Origin: Carnobacterium sp.
GTDB lineage: Bacteria > Bacillota > Bacilli > Lactobacillales > Carnobacteriaceae
DNA length: 33,971 nucleotides
NCBI GenBank assembly: GCA_020431645.1
Contig: JAGQHW010000012.1
Location: forward strand, 1-33,971
Reading direction: 5' to 3'
The position numbers and the translations under genes were made by a program. Below, piece by piece: positions 1-7,004 of this stretch (its first letter is position 1; every line of letters starts with the position of its first letter). The notes beneath the pieces were generated by a model. The model was not told the origin of the DNA. It worked only from the letters and a program-made list of their open reading frames with translations, and searched no databases.

Positions 1-2
1 AA

Positions 3-632
3 GCAAAAAACATTCTCCTTCAGATAAATAGTAAAACTAAGCTAGGCGACTTAAGAAAAATTGCAAAGGAAATAAAAAAAGATCACGAACTAGCTATGGA
101 ACTTTGGTCAACTGAAGAATTTCTGCCCAGACTATTAGCAATCTTAATTATGGATAAAAATCTTCTTTCAGAAGATAATATAGACAATTTGACTAAGGAT
201 ATGCAGACTCATAATTACGATGAGCGAAATAACTTGATGGATTGGTTAATGGCTAATCAGCTCACCAAAGACAAAAAGAAAATTGCGTTGATAGAGTCAT
301 GGAGAAATAGCCCTTTTGCTCTTCAAAGACGAACTTACTGGTATTATCAAGGGCGTTTGAGATGGACGGGTAAAACACCGCCTAATAATACCAAAGACTT
401 ATTATCTGCAGTAGAAACGAATATTACGCAGGAAGAACCAGAAGTACAGTGGGCGATGAATTTCACGGCAGGCTGGATAGGCGTTTATAATGAAAAATAT
501 CGTGCCCGTTGTATTAAAATAGGTGAGGAAACAGGTCTTTACAAGGATGAAAAAGTAGCAAAAGGATGTACTCCCAACTATTTACCAGATTTTATTACCA
601 TTGAATTTAACAAGCGCCAAAATAAAATGTAA
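3..632 (+). CDS. DNA alkylation repair protein, AlkD-like (5' end outside window)
   Basis: Likely a HEAT-repeat DNA glycosylase of the AlkC/AlkD superfamily, which removes alkylated bases from DNA. The first in-frame ATG is at 96, but the same frame stays open to the window edge and upstream residues include KTKLGDLRKIAKEIKKDH, resembling the family's N-terminal LGDLRKLAKEI motif. The gene therefore starts before this window. Alternating helical segments and Trp/Arg-rich stretches (RRTYWYYQGRLRW, WAMNFTAGWIG) fit the family. It stops at 632; about 120 bp without a gene separate it from a convergent terminator. Family call is by recognition, so moderate confidence. Confidence 0.75.
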   Translation, partial: AKNILLQINSKTKLGDLRKIAKEIKKDHELAMELWSTEEFLPRLLAILIMDKNLLSEDNIDNLTKDMQTHNYDERNNLMDWLMANQLTKDKKKIALIESWRNSPFALQRRTYWYYQGRLRWTGKTPPNNTKDLLSAVETNITQEEPEVQWAMNFTAGWIGVYNEKYRARCIKIGEETGLYKDEKVAKGCTPNYLPDFITIEFNKRQNKM

Positions 633-750
633 TTAATGATATAAATAACCGCAGATAGAAGGATACGAAGAACCATACCATAAGTAAATGAGGTTTTTGG
701 GAAGTGATGAATTTACAAAGGGTTTTGAATAGTGATAAGAAGAAATTAAA

Positions 751-790
751 AAATGTAAGCATATTGGCAATAACCACCATGCTTACATTT
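751..790. terminator. Bidirectional terminator between AlkD-like gene and VOC gene
   Basis: A 12-bp perfect stem pairs AAATGTAAGCAT (751-762) with its complement at 779-790 across a 16-nt loop. Read on the minus strand it is followed by a run of T, so it chiefly terminates the minus-strand VOC gene; the plus-strand gene also ends upstream. Confidence 0.8.
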
Positions 791-805
791 AAAATAGTTG
801 GAAGA

Positions 806-1186
806 TTATTTTGCCCGCTTTACTTCAATACGATAGCCGTCAGGATCCGTCACAAAAAAATAGGTGGGTATACCGCCTGAAAGTCCTCTTAGCTCACCTG
901 TTTCGTAAGCAGAACCTTTACAAACTTCATGCATTTTTTCTAGGTCACTGACTGTCACGCCTAAGTGACTAAAGCCATTTCCCATATTATATGGCTCAGC
1001 ATCGTAATTGTGAGTGAGTTCAATTTGTACAGAAGAACCAGGAGAGTTCAGATAAACTAAATCAAACTTATCTTTTGGGAATTCTCTGCGGCTGGCGACT
1101 TCAAAATCGAATAGATTAGTATAAAAGTCTAAAGTAGCCTCAATATCTCTGACACGCAAGCAAATTTCAACGAGTTTTTGGTTCAT
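806..1186 (-). CDS. Glyoxalase I-like VOC metalloenzyme (lactoylglutathione lyase family)
   Basis: A 126-residue single VOC domain resembling bacterial GloA, which isomerises the hemithioacetal of methylglyoxal and glutathione. Compared with E. coli GloA, three metal ligands are visible: Glu in QIELTHN, His in FSHLGVTV and Glu near the C-terminus in YRIEVKRA. The first ligand, normally His in LLHTMLRV, is Glu7 here (LVEICLRV). The start is placed at ATG 1186 because GGAGG lies 11 bases upstream; a longer frame from 1204 would have its ATG overlapping that ribosome site. It faces away from a glutathione transferase and lies near glyoxalase II, consistent with aldehyde detoxification. It could instead be a different VOC enzyme given the ligand change. 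Confidence 0.8.
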   Translation of the reverse strand: MNQKLVEICLRVRDIEATLDFYTNLFDFEVASRREFPKDKFDLVYLNSPGSSVQIELTHNYDAEPYNMGNGFSHLGVTVSDLEKMHEVCKGSAYETGELRGLSGGIPTYFFVTDPDGYRIEVKRAK

Positions 1187-1352
1187 AATAATATCATCCT
1201 CCAATAGTTTCTTATTTTTATTCTAGCATGAATAGACCATACAAGCATTTTATTCACCTACATCAGAAGTAAACGAGTAAGCTAAACCTTGGGCATATTG
1301 GCGTAGGAGTAGTATGATGAAGGTACGAATAAATATTATGAGGAGTGTTATG

Positions 1353-2141
1353 ATGACGGCATATGAGTTACCAAAAGTGTGGCAGTGGGAAGAAGATAAT
1401 TCAAAAAAAGACGGTAATCGTCCAACAGCTGGCAGTCGTTTTGAACAAAAACTACCAGTCGGTGAGGCTTTGTTCCAACTCTATTCATTAGGAACACCGA
1501 ATGGCATTAAAGTCGCGATTATGTTTGAAGAGCTAAAAGAATTAGGTGTTGAGGGCGCAGACTATGACTTGTACGCTATTGATATTGGAAAAGGCGACCA
1601 GTTTGGTTCGGATTTCGTCGAGATTAACCCTAACTCTAAAATTCCAGCACTCGTTGACCAAAGTCAAAATCCACGTGTAGAAATTTTCGAATCAGGCTCT
1701 ATTCTTCTTTATTTAGCCGAGAAATTTAACCAATTGATTCCAACGGATATTCATGGTCGGACCAAAACTCTTAATTGGTTATTCTGGCAAACGGGTGCAG
1801 GTCCTTATGTTGGTGGAGGATTCGGTCACTTTTTTAATTATGCTCCGGAGCCTATGAAATACCCAATTGATCGCTTCACAATGGAAACAAAACGACAACT
1901 AGATTTGCTCGATAAAACCCTAGCACAGCGTCCATATATAGCTGGTGATAGCTATACTATTGCAGATATTGCGATATGGTCTTGGTACGGACTCTTAGCT
2001 TTAGATAAGCTTTATGAGGGATCGTATGAATTTTTAAATTTGGATGACTATCCACACTTTTTGGAATGGTCTCAGCGTATTGCAAAAAGACCAGGGGTTC
2101 AAAGAGGTCTGGAAGCTGAGTATCAACCACTTGAGGAGTAG
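1353..2141 (+). CDS. yghU: Glutathione S-transferase, YghU-type (disulfide reductase)
   Basis: A 262-residue nu-class glutathione transferase. E. coli YghU reduces disulfides using two bound glutathiones. Matches recognised along the length include PKVWQWEED near the N-terminus, LYSLGTPNGIKVAIM (thioredoxin-like N-domain, Thr-Pro-Asn in place of a catalytic Cys), NPNSKIPAL, FESGSILLYLAEKF, and the helical C-domain with LNWLFWQ, GGGFGHFF and IADIAIW. The start at 1353 is chosen for AGGAG at 1341-1345, 7 bases upstream, and because homology begins with TAYELPKVW. Another ATG pair at 1314/1317 also has its own AGGAG and would add 13 residues. A short hairpin terminator follows. Its presence suggests the cell makes or imports glutathione. 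Confidence 0.9.
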   Translation: MTAYELPKVWQWEEDNSKKDGNRPTAGSRFEQKLPVGEALFQLYSLGTPNGIKVAIMFEELKELGVEGADYDLYAIDIGKGDQFGSDFVEINPNSKIPALVDQSQNPRVEIFESGSILLYLAEKFNQLIPTDIHGRTKTLNWLFWQTGAGPYVGGGFGHFFNYAPEPMKYPIDRFTMETKRQLDLLDKTLAQRPYIAGDSYTIADIAIWSWYGLLALDKLYEGSYEFLNLDDYPHFLEWSQRIAKRPGVQRGLEAEYQPLEE

Positions 2142-2170
2142 TTCAAAAAAAGAATGTAATGAACTTTTTT
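2140..2170 (+). terminator. Short intrinsic terminator after yghU
   Basis: AGTTCA (2140-2145) pairs with TGAACT (2160-2165), followed by five more T. The stem is only 6 bp, so termination may be partial. Confidence 0.5.
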
Positions 2171-2202
2171 ATTAGATGAGTAGGCAGGTAGGAGGAGTAA
2201 AA

Positions 2203-2682
2203 ATGAGGATAGTAAATCTTGAAGAATTTTTAAGAGAACAGTCTATTTACTTTGAATTGTATAATCATAATCCTATTTACACGAATGAAGATGCTGTAAT
2301 AATGAAAGCAGAAAAAGGATTCACAGGTACGGAGACTAAAGCCCTATTTTTAAAAGGAAAATCCAAACAGTACTATTCATTTGTAACTTTTACAACGAAA
2401 CGAACGGATTTTAAGAAACTAAAGCAAGTTGTAGGCGAAAAAGTAGCTGTTGTGAAACAAGAGGAAATGGAAACGATCACTGGTCAAAAAGCAGGGGCAG
2501 TAACACCTTTAGGATATGAAAATACGATTCCGATAATAGTAGATGAAGAGCTTTTTAGACAAGAAAAACTCGTTTTTGCTCCTGCTAGACCTGACCAAAC
2601 GATGGTTATTTTAGCTAAAGATTTGAAAAAAATTATTGACTTGCTTGGGAATGAATTATTTAGCTACAATGAGGAGGGTTAA
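2203..2682 (+). CDS. YbaK/EbsC-family aminoacyl-tRNA deacylase
   Basis: A 159-residue protein of the YbaK/ProX editing-domain superfamily, which hydrolyses mischarged tRNA (for example Cys- or Ala-tRNAPro). Visible family features are the N-terminal helix with IYFELYNHNPIYTNEDA, a central Lys-rich strand segment (TETKALFLKGK, the conserved Lys region), and the glycine-rich GQKAGAVTPLGY motif followed by IPIIVDEEL. The start is ATG 2203, 7 bases after GGAGG (2191-2195); an upstream in-frame ATG at 2176 would place that ribosome site inside the gene. It ends 2 bases before glyoxalase II, so the two are translated as an operon. The exact tRNA substrate is not predictable. Confidence 0.85.
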   Translation: MRIVNLEEFLREQSIYFELYNHNPIYTNEDAVIMKAEKGFTGTETKALFLKGKSKQYYSFVTFTTKRTDFKKLKQVVGEKVAVVKQEEMETITGQKAGAVTPLGYENTIPIIVDEELFRQEKLVFAPARPDQTMVILAKDLKKIIDLLGNELFSYNEEG

Positions 2683-2684
2683 CG

Positions 2685-3386
2685 ATGGACATTTGTCCAA
2701 TAAAAGCTTTTTCTGATAATTATATTTGGGTTATTGAAGAAGGCACAGAGGCAGTAATAGTCGATCCAGGAGAAGCTAAAGGTGTGATAGGCTATCTAGC
2801 AGAAAAGAATTTAGAGTTGAAGGCTATCCTATTAACTCACAATCATGATGATCATATTGGAGGAGTCCAAGAAATTTTGGTAACGTATCCAGATATTTCT
2901 ATTTATGGACCTGAAGAAACAAGTTCTTTAGCTAATCATGTCGTAGTTGAAGGCGACTCTTTTAATCTGTTAAATGAACAGTTCAATGTAATAAAGACAG
3001 CTGGACATACTGAGGGTCACATTAGTTTCTTAGCAAAAAAGATACTTTTTTGTGGAGATGCTTTATTTTCAGCAGGTTGTGGTCGAGTTTTTACAAAAGA
3101 TTACCAAGCTCAATACGATGCCTTACAGAAATTTAATCAGTTAGATGATGAGGTACTAGTATACGCAGCGCATGAATATACACAAACTAATTTACGTTTT
3201 TCACAGGGTATAGAACCGCCTAATAAAGTGATTTCTGAAGCTTTAGCCAAAACCAATGAGTTGCGTGCAAAAGGACAACCTACCTTACCAACGACGATTG
3301 GGAGGGAGAAAAAAATCAATCTATTCCTCCAAGCAACTAGCTTGGAAGATTTTAAAGAACTGCGTCAAGCTCGTGACCATTTCTAG
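2685..3386 (+). CDS. gloB: Hydroxyacylglutathione hydrolase (glyoxalase II)
   Basis: A 233-residue cytosolic metallo-beta-lactamase-fold hydrolase that converts S-lactoylglutathione to lactate and glutathione. Metal ligands are visible: HxHxDH at residues 52-57 (THNHDDHIGG), His108 in TAGHTEGH, Asp125 in FCGDALFSAGCGR and His163 in AAHEYT. The AAHEYT motif and the C-terminal TLPTTIGREKKINLFL segment mark true glyoxalase II rather than a generic MBL protein. The start has GGAGGG just upstream, inside the end of the preceding deacylase gene. With the nearby VOC and glutathione transferase genes it points to glutathione-dependent methylglyoxal detoxification. Length is slightly under the usual ~250. 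Confidence 0.92.
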   Translation: MDICPIKAFSDNYIWVIEEGTEAVIVDPGEAKGVIGYLAEKNLELKAILLTHNHDDHIGGVQEILVTYPDISIYGPEETSSLANHVVVEGDSFNLLNEQFNVIKTAGHTEGHISFLAKKILFCGDALFSAGCGRVFTKDYQAQYDALQKFNQLDDEVLVYAAHEYTQTNLRFSQGIEPPNKVISEALAKTNELRAKGQPTLPTTIGREKKINLFLQATSLEDFKELRQARDHF

Positions 3387-3427
3387 AGCACCTTCTAAAG
3401 AAAAAAAGTCTAAATAGAATAAAAAAT

Positions 3428-3460
3428 AATAGCTAACAAAGACGATCTCTGTTAGCTATT
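3428..3460. terminator. Hairpin between gloB and the DMT transporter
   Basis: An 11-bp perfect stem pairs AATAGCTAACA (3428-3438) with TGTTAGCTATT (3450-3460). Plus-strand sequence after it is A-rich, not T-rich; a T-run follows only on the minus strand. It may be a weak terminator for gloB or a leader hairpin for the transporter. Its arms nearly repeat the terminator at 15361-15397. Confidence 0.5.
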
Positions 3461-3492
3461 AAAAATATGCCGGAATTTGAAAAGGAGTTAGT

Positions 3493-4404
3493 ATGTTTTA
3501 TTTAACGTTAGCCATTATCTGTAGTGCGTCGATTGCTCTCATTTTTAAATACACAGAAGGAACAAATGCAAATAGATACGTTATAACAAGTGCCAATTAC
3601 TTTATTGCCTTTGCTATTAGTTTGTTTCTAATTTTTTCAAAAGGATTATTAGTTGGTATGACTCGTGAAAACTCATTTTTAAGTGAATTTTCTTTGTTGA
3701 CTAGTAACAGCAATTATATTTTATCTCCTTATTCTAGTATGATATGGGGATTAATTATCGGAGGAATTTTTGGATCATTCTTTTTTCTTTCATTTGTCTA
3801 CTACCAAAAAAGTATAAAGGAAAATGGGGTAGGGATTTCAGGTACAATTGCTAAATTAGGCATATTAATTCCAATGATTTTTTCAATCGTAATATGGAAA
3901 GAATTTCCTTCTGCTATTCAGTGGATAGGTATTATTCTATCCTTAGTTTCTATCTTAATTGTTAATTTATCACAAAAATCTCTTGAAACATTTGACGTTA
4001 AACCGACTCTTATTTTCTTATTTATTTTTGGAGGGATGGCCGAGTTTTCAAGTAAATTTTACCAAAAATATGCCCTAAACGACTACAAAGATGTCTTTCT
4101 TTTTGCTCTATTTTTTGTAGCATTTTTAATTAGTATATTCTATACGTTTAGAAAAAAAGGAGAAATAACGAAAAAAGATATATTCATAGGCTTTGCGGTA
4201 GGAATACCTAACTTGTTTTCTTCTTATTTTTTAATTCTAGCATTAGCGACTTTAAAAACGTCTGTCGTATTCCCAATTTACAGTGCCGGGAGTATTGTAC
4301 TAATTAATATAGGTGGATTTTTACTATTTAGAGAAAAAATAGCCAAAAAAAATCAAGTAGCGATTATTTTGACGATTATTGCCTTAATACTAATTAATAA
4401 GTAA
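3493..4404 (+). CDS. DMT-superfamily (EamA-like) membrane transporter
   Basis: A 303-residue integral membrane protein with about ten hydrophobic helices arranged as two similar halves, the pattern of drug/metabolite transporters. The second half (roughly residues 170-303) ends in a helix rich in Ile and Leu, and the short KKN/RKKGE loops lie on the presumed cytoplasmic side. The start has AAGGAG 7-8 bases upstream. It ends in a very strong bidirectional terminator shared with fabV. The substrate cannot be inferred; no catalytic or binding motif is visible. Confidence 0.8.
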   Translation: MFYLTLAIICSASIALIFKYTEGTNANRYVITSANYFIAFAISLFLIFSKGLLVGMTRENSFLSEFSLLTSNSNYILSPYSSMIWGLIIGGIFGSFFFLSFVYYQKSIKENGVGISGTIAKLGILIPMIFSIVIWKEFPSAIQWIGIILSLVSILIVNLSQKSLETFDVKPTLIFLFIFGGMAEFSSKFYQKYALNDYKDVFLFALFFVAFLISIFYTFRKKGEITKKDIFIGFAVGIPNLFSSYFLILALATLKTSVVFPIYSAGSIVLINIGGFLLFREKIAKKNQVAIILTIIALILINK

Positions 4405-4407
4405 TAT

Positions 4408-4460
4408 AAAAAACGGTATGTATCAAAGAGACTAGAACCTCTTGATACATACCGTTTTTT
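4408..4460. terminator. Strong bidirectional terminator (DMT gene / fabV)
   Basis: A 19-bp perfect inverted repeat, 4408-4426 with 4442-4460, begins AAAAAACGGTATG and ends in TTTTTT, plus three inner GAG/CTC pairs. It works in both directions between convergent genes. Confidence 0.93.
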
Positions 4461-4496
4461 GATAGATTGGTAAATAGGTGATTTAGAGAGTGCGAA

Positions 4497-5693
4497 TTAA
4501 TACTTCAATGCTTTTAATTCTTCTAAAGTAATATCTTTTTCTATATAGTTTTCAACTAAGAAGCCACTTAAAACTGAAAATTCTTTGAAAAGCATATCAT
4601 AAGCTGTCATATCAGATCTAAAGTTTTCTGCATTTATTTTTTGGACTAATGCCTTTGTTTTAGCTTGAATATCTTCATCAATTTCCCAGTTATCAGGTCT
4701 AAGTCGATTAAACTCATCGTACTCAGGTTTGCCACCATAAATCATTTCTCGGTAAATTCGATCTTGGTGCATGATTGGTGTTTCGTGAGTACCTTGTTCG
4801 TCCATGACTTTATAAAGCGCAATACAATAAACAGGGAAAAAAGGAATAACAGCACTTGCTTTAGTCGTAACAGCAGTTGCTACAACAATCTGAGCTTTGC
4901 CATTGATATCAGATAGTAATGCATTGATATTATTTGCCTTTTCATCACAATCTGCTTTAGCAGCACCAAGAGTTGCTTGACCGTAATAAGAATGATTCAG
5001 TTCAGTTCCTAAATAAGAATAATTTGTTGTTAAAACACCATCAGCTAATACGTCCGCTTCTTTTAGTGCTTCCATCCATAATTGCCAGTCTTCTCCACCC
5101 ATTACTTTTACCGTATCAGCGATTTCTTGATCCGTTGCGTAATCGAGTGTTTCAGTATAGTACAGTTGTTCTTGCATATCAATGGTTGGGCCAACAACGG
5201 GTTCTCCAACAGCTTTAATAGAAGAGTGATAGACTTCTCCAGTGTCAGGATCTTTTCTAACACCACTTGCCAAACTATAAACGACTAAATCTATTTTACC
5301 ACCAAAATCATTTTTTATATAATCGATAACTTCTTGCTTACTTTCATAACTGAAAGCATCTTGAACAAAGTTTTTAGCAATTAATCCTTCTTTTTCAGCT
5401 TCTTCTCGAAACGCAATATTATTGTACCAACCAGCTGTACCTAAATTTCTTTCACTTTTCGGACCTTTTTCAAAAGAAACACCTATCGTATCTGCTCCAG
5501 CTCCAAAAGCTAGACTAATTCGAGTTGCTAAACCATAACTTGATGATGCACCAACGATTAAAACTTTTTTTGCTCCTTCATAAGGGCCTTTCTTTTTTAC
5601 ATAATCAATTTCATTCACTACTTCTTGCATGCATCCAACTGGATTTATACCTAGTGCTACATTTCCACGTAATTTATGTTCAAATTTTAGCAT
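4497..5693 (-). CDS. fabV: Trans-2-enoyl-CoA/ACP reductase, FabV/Ter family
   Basis: A 398-residue NADH-dependent enoyl reductase, full length for the FabV/Ter family. It reduces the trans-2 double bond of enoyl-ACP in fatty-acid elongation, or of crotonyl-CoA in Ter proteins. Visible are the nucleotide loop GASSSYGLATR (residues 48-58), a Glu after the second strand (VSFEKG, Glu75) that favours NADH, and the catalytic Tyr-X8-Lys, Tyr237 to Lys246 in YYGQATLGAAK. AGGAGGT lies just upstream of the ATG. It sits downstream of a WYL regulator on the same strand with a 92-bp gap. FabV enzymes are known to resist triclosan. Sequence alone does not separate an ACP role from a CoA role. Confidence 0.93.
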   Translation of the reverse strand: MLKFEHKLRGNVALGINPVGCMQEVVNEIDYVKKKGPYEGAKKVLIVGASSSYGLATRISLAFGAGADTIGVSFEKGPKSERNLGTAGWYNNIAFREEAEKEGLIAKNFVQDAFSYESKQEVIDYIKNDFGGKIDLVVYSLASGVRKDPDTGEVYHSSIKAVGEPVVGPTIDMQEQLYYTETLDYATDQEIADTVKVMGGEDWQLWMEALKEADVLADGVLTTNYSYLGTELNHSYYGQATLGAAKADCDEKANNINALLSDINGKAQIVVATAVTTKASAVIPFFPVYCIALYKVMDEQGTHETPIMHQDRIYREMIYGGKPEYDEFNRLRPDNWEIDEDIQAKTKALVQKINAENFRSDMTAYDMLFKEFSVLSGFLVENYIEKDITLEELKALKY

Positions 5694-5785
5694 TGTGTAT
5701 TTACCTCCTATTTAAATCTTAGTAAGAATATAATACCAGAAAAAACTCTTTATCACTAAATAATCTAACTTAGTTCACTACTTAT

Positions 5786-6721
5786 TCATTCATATAAATG
5801 AATCATACGTCTAATTTCCTCTTTCATTTTTTCCACAAGACTATTAGGTGAAAGAACTTTTACGTTGCTACCTTGACTAAGTAGCCACATGATTGCACCA
5901 GTATCATGAGCAGTTGCTTGGATATCTACACTAGTATCTTCATAAGTATGAATAATTTTACTAGTTGGAAATTTATCCAAAGCCGCTTCTACAATTCCCC
6001 AAAATCTAAAGACAAAGGTCTGCTGATCACCAGAATACATAAATAACATTTTTTCTCTTAATTCTCTTTCTTCAATACGGTCCTTATGAGAGATAAGAAA
6101 GATTTGATTTGTTGCAGTCATCTCTATGAAGCGGTCCAGTCGTAGATTGATGTATCTTTTTTTATTTGCTTCGTAACAAATCACATAGAAATAGTATTCT
6201 GAGAAAAAAAGTGATACGGGTAGAACCTGTCTGGTTATAATAAATCCATCATTTTTTTTGTAACTAACAAATAAACCTATTTTCTTTGAAATAAAATGAG
6301 TCATCTTTTTTATTTTTTCAAGTAAATCCTTTTTGTGTTCTAAAGGATAGTAAAAAGTTAGCTCATTTTTAATAGACTTTAAAATGAAATCCCTCTCTTT
6401 TTTAGGTGTTAAACTAATAATATGATATAAGATTTTTTTCATTTCAGCAGTTGTTAATGATCGGCTAGCAAGTAAAATTTTAGTCATAGCTAAAGCGTCT
6501 TCAAAGATTAATTTATCAGGCGTAACCAGTGAATAGCGCCTCGCTCGTTTGTCATAAGACATAAAAAGATTGGAGCACTCAGCAACTTGTTTGATGGTAG
6601 CGATATCTCTTTGAATTGTTCTCACTTCTACTTGATATTCTTTGGATAAGTCGACAATGCTTACGGAGTTATCATTCATAAGCTTAAATAAAATTTCTGT
6701 AATACGTATATTGCTCGACAT
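5786..6721 (-). CDS. HTH/WYL-domain transcriptional regulator (YafY-like)
   Basis: A 311-residue regulator. Residues 1-60 form a DeoR-type winged helix-turn-helix (ILFKLMNDNSVSIVDLSKEY, then EVRTIQRDIATIK). The middle is helical. A WYL-type sensor domain starts near residue 150 (VLPVSLFFSEYYFYVICY, then RYINLRLDRF) and is followed by a WCX-like C-terminal extension. WYL domains typically bind small ligands or nucleic acid. The start is ATG 6721, preceded by GAAAGGA; a frame opening 51 bases earlier lacks a ribosome site. fabV follows on the same strand, so it may control fabV or itself. A 13-bp palindrome lies just upstream. Confidence 0.85.
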   Translation of the reverse strand: MSSNIRITEILFKLMNDNSVSIVDLSKEYQVEVRTIQRDIATIKQVAECSNLFMSYDKRARRYSLVTPDKLIFEDALAMTKILLASRSLTTAEMKKILYHIISLTPKKERDFILKSIKNELTFYYPLEHKKDLLEKIKKMTHFISKKIGLFVSYKKNDGFIITRQVLPVSLFFSEYYFYVICYEANKKRYINLRLDRFIEMTATNQIFLISHKDRIEERELREKMLFMYSGDQQTFVFRFWGIVEAALDKFPTSKIIHTYEDTSVDIQATAHDTGAIMWLLSQGSNVKVLSPNSLVEKMKEEIRRMIHLYE

Positions 6722-6741
6722 AGTGTATTTTCCTTTCAAAC

Positions 6742-6754
6742 GACATATTATGTC
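6742..6754 (-). promoter_or_regulatory. Possible operator overlapping the -10 of the WYL regulator
   Basis: GACATA and TATGTC form a palindrome with a single central base, overlapping a minus-strand CATAAT/TAATAT -10-like sequence about 20-30 bases before the regulator start. The position suits autoregulation. No second copy was seen before fabV. Confidence 0.4.
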
Positions 6755-6850
6755 ACAATAAAATGATACCATGTAATTAAATTAGATAATATAGCAAAGA
6801 AAAAAGTTAAATATTCATGCTAAAAATTATTCTTAGATACAAAAATAAGG

Positions 6851-6865
6851 TGAATAACGCTTACA
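6851..6865 (-). promoter_or_regulatory. cre-like (CcpA) site before the GTPase/HerA cluster
   Basis: Read on the minus strand this is TGTAAGCGTTATTCA, sharing TGTAAGCGTT with the site before oadA at 29815. It deviates at the 3' end (one extra base before CA). It overlaps the weak -35 position of the extended -10 at 6871-6879, so binding would be expected to repress the cluster. Confidence 0.4.
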
Positions 6866-6870
6866 TTAAT

Positions 6871-6896
6871 GATATACTTTTGTAGTGTTATATAAT
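6871..6896 (+). promoter_or_regulatory. Candidate promoter elements for the GTPase/HerA cluster
   Basis: An extended -10, TGATATACT with its first bases at 6870-6871 and TATACT at 6874-6879, lies 17 bases after a poor -35 (TGAATA, 6851). A second -10-like TATAAT lies at 6891-6896 without a good -35. Either would give a leader of about 100 bases before the first GTPase. Confidence 0.45.
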
Positions 6897-6899
6897 TAG

Positions 6900-6921
6900 A
6901 ATTGTTGATAAATCAACAATT
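6900..6921. promoter_or_regulatory. Perfect 22-bp palindrome, probable operator
   Basis: AATTGTTGAT and ATCAACAATT are exact inverted copies separated by two A, placed directly downstream of the candidate -10 elements and 84 bases before the first GTPase start. There is no T-run after it, so it looks like a dimeric repressor site rather than a terminator. The core TTGTTGA-N4-TCAACAA loosely recalls Rex-type operators, but this is only a resemblance. Confidence 0.6.
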
Positions 6922-7004
6922 AATAGAGACTATTGAAATAATAGATAGATAGAATAAGAGATAAGATTAATTTTTAACAAAGCTTAGAAGAGAGGATAAA
7001 GTAT

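Noticed and set aside
4665..5722. Several overlapping plus-strand frames opposite fabV.
   Set aside because: All shadow the fabV reading frame, which has full catalytic motifs.
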